This document shows positions 35,972 to 46,128 of a DNA stretch of 64,000 nucleotides, piece by piece. Both the position numbers and the translations under genes were made by a program. The DNA is from Boesenbergia rotunda (lineage: Eukaryota; Streptophyta; Magnoliopsida; Zingiberales; Zingiberaceae), in contig JAGFNQ010004735.1 in assembly GCA_024364735.1 (NCBI GenBank), positions 502,919 through 566,918 of the forward strand, given 5' to 3'. The notes under the pieces are model-generated. The model was not told the origin of the DNA, did no database searches, and saw only the letters and a program-made list of their open reading frames with translations. Numbering within the stretch: position 1 is the stretch's first letter; every line of letters begins with the position of its first letter.

Positions 35972-36885
35972 TTCCCTCCTTCTTTAGGTGAATTCGTCCT
36001 CGAATTTAGATCTTCATCACCTACATCAAATGGATGCAAATCAGCCACATTAAATGTTACACTAACACCATACTCACCGGGCAAGTCAATTTTGTAAGCA
36101 TTGTCATTAATTCTTTCCAACACTTGGAATGGTCCATCTCCTCTTGGTTGAAGCTTTGATTTCCTTTGGGCAGGAAACCTTTCCTTTCTCATATGAACCC
36201 ACACCCAATCACTGGGTTCAAGGACAACTCTTTTTCTCCCTTTATTGGCTCTCTTCGCATATTGCTCCATTTTCTTCTCAATTTGAGCTTTAACTTGCTC
36301 ATGAAGCTTTTTCACATATTCTGCCTTTGCTTGACCATCCTTGTGAACTAAAGAAGAAGTGTTAGGTAAAGGAAGCAAATCAAGAGGTGTTAGCGGATTG
36401 AACCCATAAACAATCTCAAAAGGGGAAAATTGAGTAGTAGAATGGACAGCCCTATTATAAGCAAATTCAACATGAGGTAAACATTCTTCCCAAGACTTAA
36501 TGTTCTTCTTAATAATTGCTCTAAGCAGAGTAGAAAGAGTCCTATTTACCACCTCAGTTTGGCCGTCAGTTTGAGGGTGACATGTAGTGGAGAAAAGAAG
36601 CTTTGTTCCTAGTTTGTTCCATAAGGTCCTCCAAAAATGACTTAAGAATTTGGTGTCACGATCTGAAACAATGCTCCTAGGCATGCCATGAAGTCTTACA
36701 ACCTCTTTGAAAAACAAATCTGCCACATGAGTTGCATCATCCACTTTGTGGCAAGGTATGAAGTGTGCCATCTTAGAAAATCTATCAACTACCACAAAAA
36801 TGGAGTCCTTACCTTTTTGAGTGCGTGGTAGCCCTACAACAAAATCCATAGACAAGTCAATCCAAGGGGAATCAGGAATAGGCAA
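35746..36885 (-). CDS. CRM polyprotein, integrase core to C-terminus (separated by a frame slip)
   Basis: About 379 codons. Begins at the integrase core (DLSMDFVVGLPRTQKGKDS with the first catalytic Asp), then VSDRDTKFLSHFW (second Asp), and DGQTEVVNRTL (catalytic Glu), the DDE triad. Then comes the GPFQVLERINDNAYKIDLP domain, typical of the Gypsy integrase C-terminus, and NVADLHPFDVGDEDL. I see no standard chromodomain. The last ~74 residues are encoded inside the 3' LTR and include GPMTRSKTKRMKQALEGL. The integrase would insert element DNA into the nuclear genome. It starts in a different frame from the upstream segment and would not be made as a separate protein. Confidence 0.88.
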   Translation of the reverse strand: MPIPDSPWIDLSMDFVVGLPRTQKGKDSIFVVVDRFSKMAHFIPCHKVDDATHVADLFFKEVVRLHGMPRSIVSDRDTKFLSHFWRTLWNKLGTKLLFSTTCHPQTDGQTEVVNRTLSTLLRAIIKKNIKSWEECLPHVEFAYNRAVHSTTQFSPFEIVYGFNPLTPLDLLPLPNTSSLVHKDGQAKAEYVKKLHEQVKAQIEKKMEQYAKRANKGRKRVVLEPSDWVWVHMRKERFPAQRKSKLQPRGDGPFQVLERINDNAYKIDLPGEYGVSVTFNVADLHPFDVGDEDLNSRTNSPKEGGNDVDQGGDTSLQDKAIEEEALKGIGGPMTRSKTKRMKQALEGLIMELKEKKDQCTMEATTKWITFLQIESEIEPT

Positions 36886-36900
36886 AGGAGTTAAAGTCCA
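36886..36900 (-). other. Frame slip in the CRM integrase
   Basis: Between the integrase zinc finger and the catalytic core the reading frame shifts by one position, giving a stop at about 36888-36890. Neighbouring codons match the conserved family pattern on both sides, which points to one lost base. With otherwise intact, identical-LTR sequence, a recent mutation or a sequencing error are both possible. Confidence 0.85.
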
Positions 36901-39900
36901 TGAGGTGATACCTTAGATTTTGCTTTTCTGCACACAATGCACTTTTCACAAAATTTTTGCACATCATGCCTTAAGTGTGGCCAATGAAAATGTTCATGCA
37001 ACATTTCTAAGGTCTTTTGAACCCCAAAGTGTCCCATTAGACCCCCCTCATGTGCTTCCCTAACTAGCAATTCACGCATGGATCCTCTAGGCACACAAAG
37101 TCTATTGTTCTTAAACAAGTAATTATCATGCCTAACAAACCCATTTTGTGATTTCTTTTCACACGCAGCATATAATTCAGAGAAGTCACTATCATGTTCA
37201 TACAACTCTTTGATATGTTCAAAGCCAAGTAATTTAGTTTCAAGTGTAACAAGCAAATTATACCTTCGTGAAAGTGCATCTGCTACAACATTTACCTTTC
37301 CTTGCTTATGCTTAATCACATACGGAAATTGTTCAAGAAATTCAACCCATTTGGCATGCCTTTTGTTGAGCTTCCCCTGCCCTTTCAAATACTTCAAAGA
37401 TTCATGATCACTATGAATAACAAATTCTTTAGGCAAAAGATAGTACTGCCATGTTTGCAAAGCTCTAACAAGTGCATACAATTCTATATCATAAGTGGAA
37501 TAGTTGAGAGTGGCGCCACCTATCTTCTCACTAAAATATGCAATGGGATGTCCATTTTGAAGTAAAACAGCCCCAATACCCACATGAGATGCATCACATT
37601 CAATTTCAAATGATTTGGAAAAATCAGGCAAAGCAAGAATGGGTGCATGTGTGAGTTTGTCCTTAAGTGCTTGAAATGCATTTTCTTGATTCTCTCCCCA
37701 CTTAAAACTCATATTTTTCTTGACAATTTCATTTAGGGGTGCTGCCAGTGTGCTAAAATCCTTCACAAACCTTCTATAGAAACTTGCCAACCCATGGAAG
37801 CTCCTAACCTCACTCACAGTTTTGGGGGTTGGCCAATCTCTAATGGCCTTAACCTTCTCTTCATCAACCTGCACTCCTTTAGAACTTATGACAAATCCAA
37901 GAAAAACCACATGATCAGTGCAAAAGGAACACTTTTCTAAGTTAGCATACAGTCTCTCCTTTCTAAGGACATGCAAGACAGATTTGAGATGTGCTACATG
38001 CTCAACCAAACTCTTGGAATATACCAAAATATCATCAAAGTATACTACCACAAATTTTCCTAGGAATTCTCGTAAAACATGGTTCATAAGCCTCATAAAA
38101 GTGCTTGGCGCATTAGTTAACCCAAAAGGCATTACCAACCATTCATACAATCCATATTTAGTTTTGAAAGCAGTTTTCCATTCATCCCCTTCCCTTATCC
38201 TAATTTGATGGTACCCACTTTTCAAATCAATCTTAGTAAAGAAGCAAGCACCATGCAATTCATCAAGTAAATCATCAAGTCTAGGGATAGGATGTCGATA
38301 CCGAATGGTGATGTTGTTGATAGCTCTACAGTCCGTGCACATCCTCCATGATCCATCCTTTTTAGGTACCAAAATTACTGGTACAGCACAAGGACTTAAG
38401 CTCTCTCTCACCCATCCTTTTTGTAATAACTCCTCCACTTGATTCTGTATCTCCTTTGTTTCTTGAGGGTTGCTCCTATAGGCAGGCCTATTGGGAAGAG
38501 AAGCACCAGGAATAAGGTCCATTTGGTGTTCTATTCCCCTCATTGGTGGCAAACCGTGAGGTACTTCCTGGGGAAACACATCCTCAAAGTCCTGCAAAAT
38601 AGCAACAACATCACTGGGCAAGGAGTTAGTATTAGTTTCCAAGCAAGTTTCCTTGCACAAAAGAAGAAATATAGGTTGCCTTGTCAAATAAGCTTTCTTC
38701 ACCTCACTTCCTCTTGCAAACAAATTTTCTATTCTTCTCTCTTTCTTTTCCTCGTTCTCTCTTTTCTTTTCCTCATTCTCTCTTTTCTTTTCTTTCCTCA
38801 TTCTCTCTTTCTTTTCCTCATTCTCTCTTTTCTTTTCCTCATTCTCTCCTTTCTTTTTCTTAAGCTCTCGCTCTTCTTTTTCTCTTTTCTCTCGCATTTT
38901 TTTTTGATCCGCACAAACCTCCCTAGGTGATAATGGTACAAGTGTGATTTTGTGGGAATTGTGAAGAAATGAGAACTTGTTGGAGAATCCATCATGGTGA
39001 GCTAGCCTATCAAACTGCCAAGGTCTTCCAAGAAGAATGTGGCTTGCCTCCATAGGTACAATATCACATAGAACTTGATCTTCATATTTTCCAATGGAGA
39101 AATTAATCATCACTTGTTGATTCACCACCAATTCACCACTATTACTTAGCCATTGGAGTTTATATGGTCTTGCATGCGGTGTAGTCTTGAGGTTGAGTTT
39201 GGTAACCAACCTAGTGCTTGCCACATTGGTGCAACTTCCACCATCAATGATCATAGAGCATGTTTTACCTTGAATAATGCAACGAGTATGAAAAATATTC
39301 TCTCTTTGGTCCTCCTCATGCTCCTTGGCTTGACTTCCTAATAACCTTCTAACCACCAAGAGATCGCCATCTTGCGCATAGGCTGCTCCCTCATGTTCCT
39401 CATCGCTTGAAGAAGAAGAATGAGAAGAAGTTTCTTCACTAGAGATGCTCCCATTATCCCTAACCACCATAGTCTTCTTATTCGGGCATTCGGATGCGAT
39501 ATGTCCTTTTCCCAAACACTTGAAGCACTTGATATCCCTGCTCTTAGAAGTAGAAGAAGTAGTAGTAGGAAAAGGCTTCTTAGTGCTTGTTACCTCCTTT
39601 GAATTAGAAGAGGAACCCTCCTTCTTTGGCTTGTCCTTCCAATTTGAAGAGTAGTTTGAAGAAGATGGTCTTTTCATAACGCCCTTTCTCTTTAATTGTT
39701 GCTCCACTTTCATTGCTTGATGAACTAAGTCTTCAAGCTCCACATAATGTTGTAGCTCTACAATGTCTCCAATATCTCGGTTTAGGCCATGGAGAAATCG
39801 AGCCATAGTTGCTTCTCTTTCCTCCTCAATATTGGCCCTAATCAAAGCCACCTCCATCTCCTTGTAATACTCATCCACACTCCTATTCCCTTGGATGAGT

Positions 39901-40481
39901 CTTTGCAATTTGTTGTGCAACTCCCTATGGTAGTGGGAAGGCACAAATCTCCTTCTCATCAAAGTCTTCATTTCACCCCAAGTGTTGATAGGGTGCTCTC
40001 CATACCTTCTTCTCTCCTTTTGCATTTGATCCCACCAAATTAAAGCATAATCGGTGAACTCAAGGGCAGCCACCTTCACTTTCTTTGCATCAGGGTAATT
40101 GTGGCATGAGAAGATTTGCTCTATTTTCATTTCCCACTCAAGATATGTGTCGGGGTCATTCCTCCCTTGGAAGGAAGGTACCTTGACTTTCACCCCTCTT
40201 AGATCGTCTTCATGTTGATGGTTTCTACCTCCTCTTTCGTGTCTTCGTCCCCCTTCACGCCTCCTTCTTTCTCTTGGAGAACTATAGAATAGGTCACTTC
40301 CCGGATGAGATTCTTCATGATTAGAATTTCCCCCATGGTTGGAAACTCTTCCTCCTTCAAGTTGGTCCATCCTTTCATGTAAGCCTTCAAGTTGTCTTTG
40401 AAGCATTCTCTCAAAGTGTTGAGTAAGCGCCTCCATTTGAAGCCTATTAGGATCTTGCCTAGGGGAGTTTTCCCCACTCAT
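36891..40481 (-). CDS. CRM gag-protease-reverse transcriptase-RNase H and integrase N-terminus
   Basis: Start taken at the ATG of MSGENSPRQDPN (40479-40481), with 27 more codons open upstream. About 1,196 residues. Gag domain ~97-265 (LEWEMKIEQIF, FVPSHYHREL), zinc knuckle 319-332 (CFKCLGKGHIASEC), aspartic protease near 413 (IIDGGS), a Lys/Glu-rich repeat ~526-586 (NEEKKRENEEKKE units), reverse transcriptase ~690-880 with YFDD at 814-817, RNase H (ECDASHVGIGAVL), then the HHCC zinc finger of integrase. It stops shortly after CRKAKSKVS because the frame is one base off relative to 35746-36885. Gag packages RNA; the enzymes copy and integrate it. Confidence 0.92.
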   Translation of the reverse strand: MSGENSPRQDPNRLQMEALTQHFERMLQRQLEGLHERMDQLEGGRVSNHGGNSNHEESHPGSDLFYSSPRERRRREGGRRHERGGRNHQHEDDLRGVKVKVPSFQGRNDPDTYLEWEMKIEQIFSCHNYPDAKKVKVAALEFTDYALIWWDQMQKERRRYGEHPINTWGEMKTLMRRRFVPSHYHRELHNKLQRLIQGNRSVDEYYKEMEVALIRANIEEEREATMARFLHGLNRDIGDIVELQHYVELEDLVHQAMKVEQQLKRKGVMKRPSSSNYSSNWKDKPKKEGSSSNSKEVTSTKKPFPTTTSSTSKSRDIKCFKCLGKGHIASECPNKKTMVVRDNGSISSEETSSHSSSSSDEEHEGAAYAQDGDLLVVRRLLGSQAKEHEEDQRENIFHTRCIIQGKTCSMIIDGGSCTNVASTRLVTKLNLKTTPHARPYKLQWLSNSGELVVNQQVMINFSIGKYEDQVLCDIVPMEASHILLGRPWQFDRLAHHDGFSNKFSFLHNSHKITLVPLSPREVCADQKKMREKREKEERELKKKKGENEEKKRENEEKKERMRKEKKRENEEKKRENEEKKERRIENLFARGSEVKKAYLTRQPIFLLLCKETCLETNTNSLPSDVVAILQDFEDVFPQEVPHGLPPMRGIEHQMDLIPGASLPNRPAYRSNPQETKEIQNQVEELLQKGWVRESLSPCAVPVILVPKKDGSWRMCTDCRAINNITIRYRHPIPRLDDLLDELHGACFFTKIDLKSGYHQIRIREGDEWKTAFKTKYGLYEWLVMPFGLTNAPSTFMRLMNHVLREFLGKFVVVYFDDILVYSKSLVEHVAHLKSVLHVLRKERLYANLEKCSFCTDHVVFLGFVISSKGVQVDEEKVKAIRDWPTPKTVSEVRSFHGLASFYRRFVKDFSTLAAPLNEIVKKNMSFKWGENQENAFQALKDKLTHAPILALPDFSKSFEIECDASHVGIGAVLLQNGHPIAYFSEKIGGATLNYSTYDIELYALVRALQTWQYYLLPKEFVIHSDHESLKYLKGQGKLNKRHAKWVEFLEQFPYVIKHKQGKVNVVADALSRRYNLLVTLETKLLGFEHIKELYEHDSDFSELYAACEKKSQNGFVRHDNYLFKNNRLCVPRGSMRELLVREAHEGGLMGHFGVQKTLEMLHEHFHWPHLRHDVQKFCEKCIVCRKAKSKVSPHGL
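38736..38900. repeat. CT/GA-rich tandem repeats in the CRM coding region
   Basis: Repeats of about 24-27 bp (CTCATTCTCTCTTTTCTTTTC type) encode the Lys/Glu-rich linker on the minus strand. Repeat-number changes here would keep the frame only in multiples of three. Confidence 0.9.
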
Positions 40482-41038
40482 GCTTGCAACAAAAAAAGAT
40501 GACAAGGAAAATTGCACAAGAAATGTTAGAAAGACCTCATCACTCGCCTCACGTGGTTGCACTCAAATTTATCCACTCAGCTTCCTTTATAAGCCCTTAA
40601 GAAAAGAACCTTATCAACGATTTTCTCAAGACAACAAGTAGACAATCAAGTGAGCAAGAAACCAACAAGAGAATATGAGTAGAACAAGAGAAATAAACGG
40701 TTAGAGCAAGAAATTCAGCAACGATCAAGAGCAATGAGAGAAATATTGGGTCCTTTCAATTCGCCGATCTTCCTTCTTTTTTTTTTTTGTTGTTTTTTTT
40801 TTCGAATTTCCTTTTTGTCCCTTTTTTTTTCTTCAGTCAAAAAAAAAACACAATGACTCAAGTAACACCTTTTTTTTCAACTCTTTTTTTTTTTGAGTTT
40901 AGGACCCAAATAGAGAAGCGATAAATAGAGTTGGAGAATGAAAACACCAATGGAATACTATGGATGAGAGATTAACAAAGATGAACAAGAACACAAATGA
41001 AGAAGAACAAAACGCAAACCTGAAAATCAAGGAGCCAA
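40482..41038 (-). other. CRM 5' leader
   Basis: Untranslated leader between primer site and gag. Has poly-T and poly-A runs (about 40775-40900 on the plus strand) and 27 extra open codons before the chosen start. Confidence 0.75.
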
Positions 41039-41053
41039 GGCTCTGATACCAAA
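41039..41053 (-). other. Primer-binding site of the CRM element
   Basis: Complement of GGCTCTGATACCAAA, i.e. TTTGGTATCAGAGCC on the minus strand, abutting the 5' LTR. Matches initiator-Met tRNA. Confidence 0.93.
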
Positions 41054-41788
41054 TGATAAGCACCTTGGAATGGATCGCCTTGAAATTCAGATGTAGGGAA
41101 GGATATTGACGCCACACTCAAGAAAGATGAGAGGGTGAGTGATAAGTCATGGGGGTTTCGATCGCCACAAGTTGCCTTGATAAGATCACGATTAGTTCTT
41201 TGCCTAAGAACCAAAGGAAGCTCTCACAATAGAGAAAACTCTGATTTCATTCAAACTTAACATCCTTGGTCATACAAGAGTTCTCCTATATATAGACTTA
41301 GTGGAGGTTGAAACATTAACCTCTACCACACTTCCCACTAAGCACTAATTATGCACCATTATCATGCATGCATGCATGCATGATGTTTATTTCCCACAAT
41401 TCCCTAATACTAGCTTAGGAACTCCCAAAAGCATTAAAAACCCACCAAAAGACATCAAAAATAACTTCAGAAAATTCCCCCAAAAATACCCACGAAAATT
41501 GGACACTTGTAGCCCTTGAATGCATCTTGGATCATGTGGTTTTGGGCCTTCAAGTTTTGTCTTCATGTGGGCTCAATTTCACTTTCAATTTGAAGGAATG
41601 TGATCCATTTAGTTGTTGCCTCCATTGTGCATTGATCCTTCTTCTCCTTGAGCTCCATTATTAAGCCTTCCAAAGCTTGCTTCATTCTCTTAGTCTTGGA
41701 TCTTGTCATGGGTCCTCCAATTCCTTTCAATGCCTCTTCCTCTATGGCTTTATCTTGTAAGCTTGTATCCCCTCCTTGGTCCACATCA
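41054..41788 (-). repeat. 5' LTR of the CRM element
   Basis: 735 bp, identical by eye to 35237-35971. The short open frame at 41563-41784 is the LTR copy of the polyprotein tail and not a separate gene. Confidence 0.95.
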
Positions 41789-41793
41789 ACGTC

Positions 41794-42200
41794 CTCATCT
41801 ACTCATCTTAGGAGACTTTATCTATTGCCAACTCCCGGTTGGATTTTTTGCTCAACTTCCGATGACTTCGAAACTCGTGATGTCCGATCCTTGACTCGTA
41901 TCAACTCTGTTTGTTGTCCTCGCTCAGCCAAGTCTTCTGCTTGATCCTCTAGAATAGGACTTCGGTGCCCAACCCTCAGTCGGGACTTAGTGTCCAACTT
42001 TACTCACTAAGTCTTCGTGCTCAACCTTCGGTCAGGTCTTCGATGCCCAACCCTCAGCCAGGCCTTAGTGCCTAATCTTCCAGGTAAATTAGGACTTTCC
42101 TACATAATCAAGATAACATGATAGATCACAAACAATATTTAACTTTGAACAGCTTGCCAATATCAAAATAAGGTTCGATCAGGTACTTTCGGCACCAATA
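41794..42200 (-). repeat. 3' LTR of the reverse gag-only element, remaining part
   Basis: Continues the LTR interrupted by the CRM element. Matches 46810-47357 (GGACTTAGTGTCCA, CAACCCTCAGNCAGG, AACTTTGAAC). Ends CACCAATA next to the purine tract. Confidence 0.85.
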
Positions 42201-42215
42201 ATCTCTCCCCTTTTT

Positions 42216-44766
42216 ATTTATGATAACACAATTCAAAGTTAAGTAAAACATAGTAAATAAGAGACAATTTATCAAAAAGATTTTCAACACAAAACATTAA
42301 AAGTCATAACTTTGATCTTCCTCTCCCCTTTTGACATATATCAAAAAGAACTTAGGGTAGAAAGAAAAAAACTTATGTATTAAAATGATTTTCTAAAAAA
42401 ATTTGAGTTAAACTCAAAAAAATTGTTCAGTCAAAAATAGCTTGTCCAAAAAAAATATTTAAAAAGTTTTCCAAGTAAAAATATTTTCAAGAACGTTGTT
42501 AAAAAAAACTCTTAAGTAAAAGCATTTTTCAAAGTAAGTTTTTTCAAACATGCTCCCTCTTAATTATAAATTTCCATGAAGAATTTGAAAATTTACATTT
42601 TAAAAGATAAGTTTTTTAAAAACATCTCGAGAAACACTAAGTTTCGAAAGAACTTATTAGGAAAAGATATTAAGTTTTGAAAATGTACTAAGTTAAGTTT
42701 TGAAAGAAATATTTTTTTTTAAAAAATAATTTTTACCTTACTTTTCTCTCCTCCTTTGACATAAAAAAAATAAATTTGGGTTTAAGAGAATTTATATGTA
42801 TTTCAAAATAAAGTTTTGAAAAATGTTTAAATCTAATTTTTTTTAAACATAGAGCCCGGACTGAAATAATATTTTTGTTTGTAAAAATTTAACAGAAGTT
42901 TATAAATGAAAAGGGAATAGATTTTTGCAAGAAAAATAAAAAAAATCAACATAAAAATAATATTTTTAGTTTTGCAAAACTAAATTTTGAGTGAGAAGAA
43001 AAATAACGATTTTGAAAAAAAAAACATGAAAACAAAGTAGCTTTTGCAAAACTGTTTAAGTAAAACTAGATTTTAAAATAAATTAAGTGAAGAATTTTGT
43101 AAAAACTTAGACAAATAACTTTTAGAAAGAATTTCTAAGTTATTTCTAAGCAATTAAGCATAATTTACTATAAATGAATAACTAAAGAACTTTAAAAAAA
43201 AAATCATAAGCACAGAACTTTTAACTATGCATTTTTGAGTTCAAGCTTGATTTTTAAAAAAAATAAAAATTTCAATTAATTTTCAAAAATAGAAATAATT
43301 TTGAACGATTATGTTCAAGTTTTAAAAAAATGGATTTGAAAAAAATTCATTTAAGGTTTAAAAAATTAATTCTGAAGGAATAAGTTAATGTTGAACAATT
43401 TGATTTGAAAAAATTGATTTAAAGTTTGAAAAATTGATTTCGAAAGAATAAAAATAAATAAAGTTTTGAAAAAGTTAATTTAAAAATTAAGTTAAAATTA
43501 TGTTTTTGAATAAGTAATTTTAAAAAAAAATAAATTTTGAAAAAGTCAAGTTTAAGTTTTGAAAATGTTATGTTAAAAAAAATAAATTTTGAAAATGTTA
43601 TATTTAAGTATGAAAATGTTAAGCTAAAAATTAAGTTTTAAAAGAGATTTGTTAAGTTGATTTAATTGATTAAGTTGATTAATTTAATGATAACAAATAA
43701 TTTAGTTGATTACTTAAAGGTAAAATTGTTGGGTTGGTTGAGTTTGACTAATCTTTTAAGTCCTTACATCTCACCTATTTCTAAGTGACTAAATCATTAT
43801 TTTTTTTGTGAGATGTTATCAATTTTATCTTGAAATTAGGTTTGAAAATCTAAGATTTGATTGAACTTTGAGTTAGATTCAAGTTTAATAAATAGTAACT
43901 TAAAAGCAAATTTCAATAATCGACTTCTAGGTCATGGTGAGACGCAAGGACCTTCTTGAGTATCGGAATAATAATCCCTTCCTAGACAAAGTCTTTTAAA
44001 GAAATTATACTTTTACTTTACTATTTGAAAAATACTGGTTTAACTAGTGTGGGATGTGACAAGTTAGCTTCGGCTAGTTCTACTGGGCTAAGTAGACCAA
44101 ATAGGGTACTCCTTACCTTACCTGACTCCTTAGACAAACTTCCCTGACATACTATCATTTCACCCCACCCTAGTACTAGGTTGAGCAAGTTTCAATTAGA
44201 TCTAGGTCCTTATCTAACCATTTCTATCTAAGAATGACAATTTATAGAAAATAAATAAACAAGCAATCAATCAATTAGGTGAACATGCATAAGTCATCTA
44301 TAAATAAAAATAATCTTTCTATTGGCTGACCCTAGATCATAACCTCGATATGGTCTATCTAGGTAGTGAATCTAAACCTTGGGGATCCAATAGTGAGTTG
44401 GTCTAACTTGATTTGTCATGCTTGTCTTAGGGACTCATGCTTGGTCTCAGGTGCTATTACGATTCACAATTGAAATATATGACTTATATTGCGAGTTGGT
44501 TTTAAACCCAAGTTAGGATCAGTTGAAAATGACCTTTTGTTTTCCAAGAATCATATCAAGATTCTTGGAACCCAAGGTAAACCTTTCTAAGGTATCTTTG
44601 AGTTTCTTGACTTGGGTTTTTAAAGAGAAATTCTCTTCCTGAAGTTGTTGGACTTGAGTTGAGGTTCCTCCTTGAACTATCTAGTCAAAGGACTCGAGTT
44701 AGCCTCCTCCTTAAGGACTTTGACCTCCTTTTGGAGGGATTTGACCCAGACATTGGACTTAGCCAA
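42216..44766 (-). other. Low-complexity interior of the reverse gag-only element
   Basis: About 42300-43700 is A/T-rich with many imperfect units of about 20-40 bp such as TTTTGAAAAAGTTAATTTAA. No polymerase motif in any frame. About 44520-44760 on the minus strand gives a broken coiled-coil-like tail of gag. Confidence 0.75.
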
Positions 44767-45684
44767 CTAATGAGATAGGTAAGAAATTAAATCGTAAAGC
44801 TCATTTTCAGAGTAACTACTTACAGTGAGTTTCCTCTTTTCGGAGATGGATATGGATCTGTGGCTTCTTTCCAGTTCAGCTTCTGATTCAGACTCAGACT
44901 TGGTGTCGAGTTCACTCTCGAATATGCTTTCAAATTTGGTCTCGGCAAGGTGAACTTGTACTGGTAGTGCCAAGACGCTTAGTTGAGTTTGTTTTTCTTC
45001 ATCCAATTATTTAGATGGCTCAGACCATGTTGCTTTCAAGGCCTTTAATTGGACCATCCTCTTTTTCTTACGTATCTTCCAAACTAGATTGACTATTCTA
45101 GTGGTGATTTCGTCTTTGTCATCGAGGTCTGACTCATCTTCGAGTTTAGGCTCGATTTGGGACTTATGCTTTGGCTCCTTGGTCTTGAATTTTCCTACAA
45201 GCAAAGCAATACCTTTCTCGGCTGGGCATGCATTAGTCTATTTGTTTAACTCAAATTCGAAAAACAATTCATCTACTCTAATAATTGAAAGATCCTTGGA
45301 AACCTTGTAGGTATCTACTATAGATGCCCACAAAGCATTCTTTGGAAATGCATTGAGAGTATACCTTATGATGTCGCGATTCTCCATTTGTTGTCCAATT
45401 GAGCAGAGGTTGTTGTGTAGATCTTGGATCCAGACATGCAACTGGCTTGCCGATTCTCCTTCCTGCATCTTTATGTTATACACTTTATTTAGCAATAAAT
45501 CACCCTTGCATACCTTTTTTTCGGAGGTTCCTTCATGTAGCTTGATCGATTTGTTCCACAAGTCCTTCGCACAGTTGAAGGGTCCGACCTGATTTAGTTC
45601 TTCTTTAGTGAGGCCGCATTGTAGTGTTCGGGTTGCTTTTGCATCAGCTTGTTTTTTCCTCTTCAAGGTTGGATCCCAATTCAC
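44767..45684 (-). pseudogene. Copia-type gag of the reverse element (broken)
   Basis: Three adjacent minus-strand open pieces (45238-45684, 45007-45204, 44767-45006). The first has UBN2-type gag wording (CAKDLWNKSIKLHEGTSEKK, YNIKMQEGESASQLHVWIQD, DIIRYTLNAFPK). The second and third are charged, with acidic Ser/Glu runs. The expected zinc knuckle is not seen. A stop and at least one frame change separate the pieces. Role would be RNA coating in a working element. Confidence 0.75.
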
Positions 45685-46128
45685 GAGTTCTCCTTCTCCA
45701 TCGAGAGGTAACTCATGGCCACTTTGGATTATGATCTACATATCCACCTGATTTCAGGTGGGCCTCCATTCTACTCTATTAGTAGATAAAATCCTCGTCA
45801 GAGAAAAAAGGCGGGCAAGTGATACTGTAGCAGCCTCTTGATGGGCCATGGAAAAAAGGAGAGAGAATATCTCGCAAAAACACAAACAAGAGAATAAGTA
45901 CCAAGACTTATTCTTGGATTAGTTGTGTGTGATAAGATTTAAAAAAAATAAAGAATCTCGAGTGGTGTTGCACCAACTTTGAGTATCGAAAAAACCATAA
46001 ATGAAAAAACTATCAGAAGGAGGTGATAACACCACTCCTGACTAATTCGAAAAACCAAAAACAAATCGAAAGACAAGTGCTCGAATGGTGGTTTCACTAA
46101 TTCTGATCGATCTTGCTCTGATATCAAT

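Larger units (their letters stand above)
35237..41788 (-). mobile_element. Young CRM-clade Ty3/Gypsy retrotransposon
   Basis: Two 735-bp LTRs (35237-35971 and 41054-41788) look identical on base-by-base reading. Plus-strand ends are TGATAAGC and CCACATCA. A perfect target duplication ACGTC lies at 35232-35236 and 41789-41793. The primer site (complement GGCTCTGATACCAAA) is at 41039-41053 beside the 5' LTR, and a purine tract at 35972-35986 beside the 3' LTR. The gag style, the acidic-basic linker and a coding frame that runs into the LTR fit the CRM chromovirus clade. Only a 1-base frame slip in integrase is visible, so insertion is very recent. Confidence 0.95.

Noticed and set aside
38439..38930. 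163-residue hydrophobic plus-strand protein
   Set aside because: It is the antisense of the Lys/Glu-rich repeat of the CRM polyprotein; Leu/Phe/Ser runs are a by-product.
41563..41784. Separate 73-residue gene
   Set aside because: It is the 5' LTR copy of the CRM polyprotein tail, duplicated because the coding end lies in the LTR.
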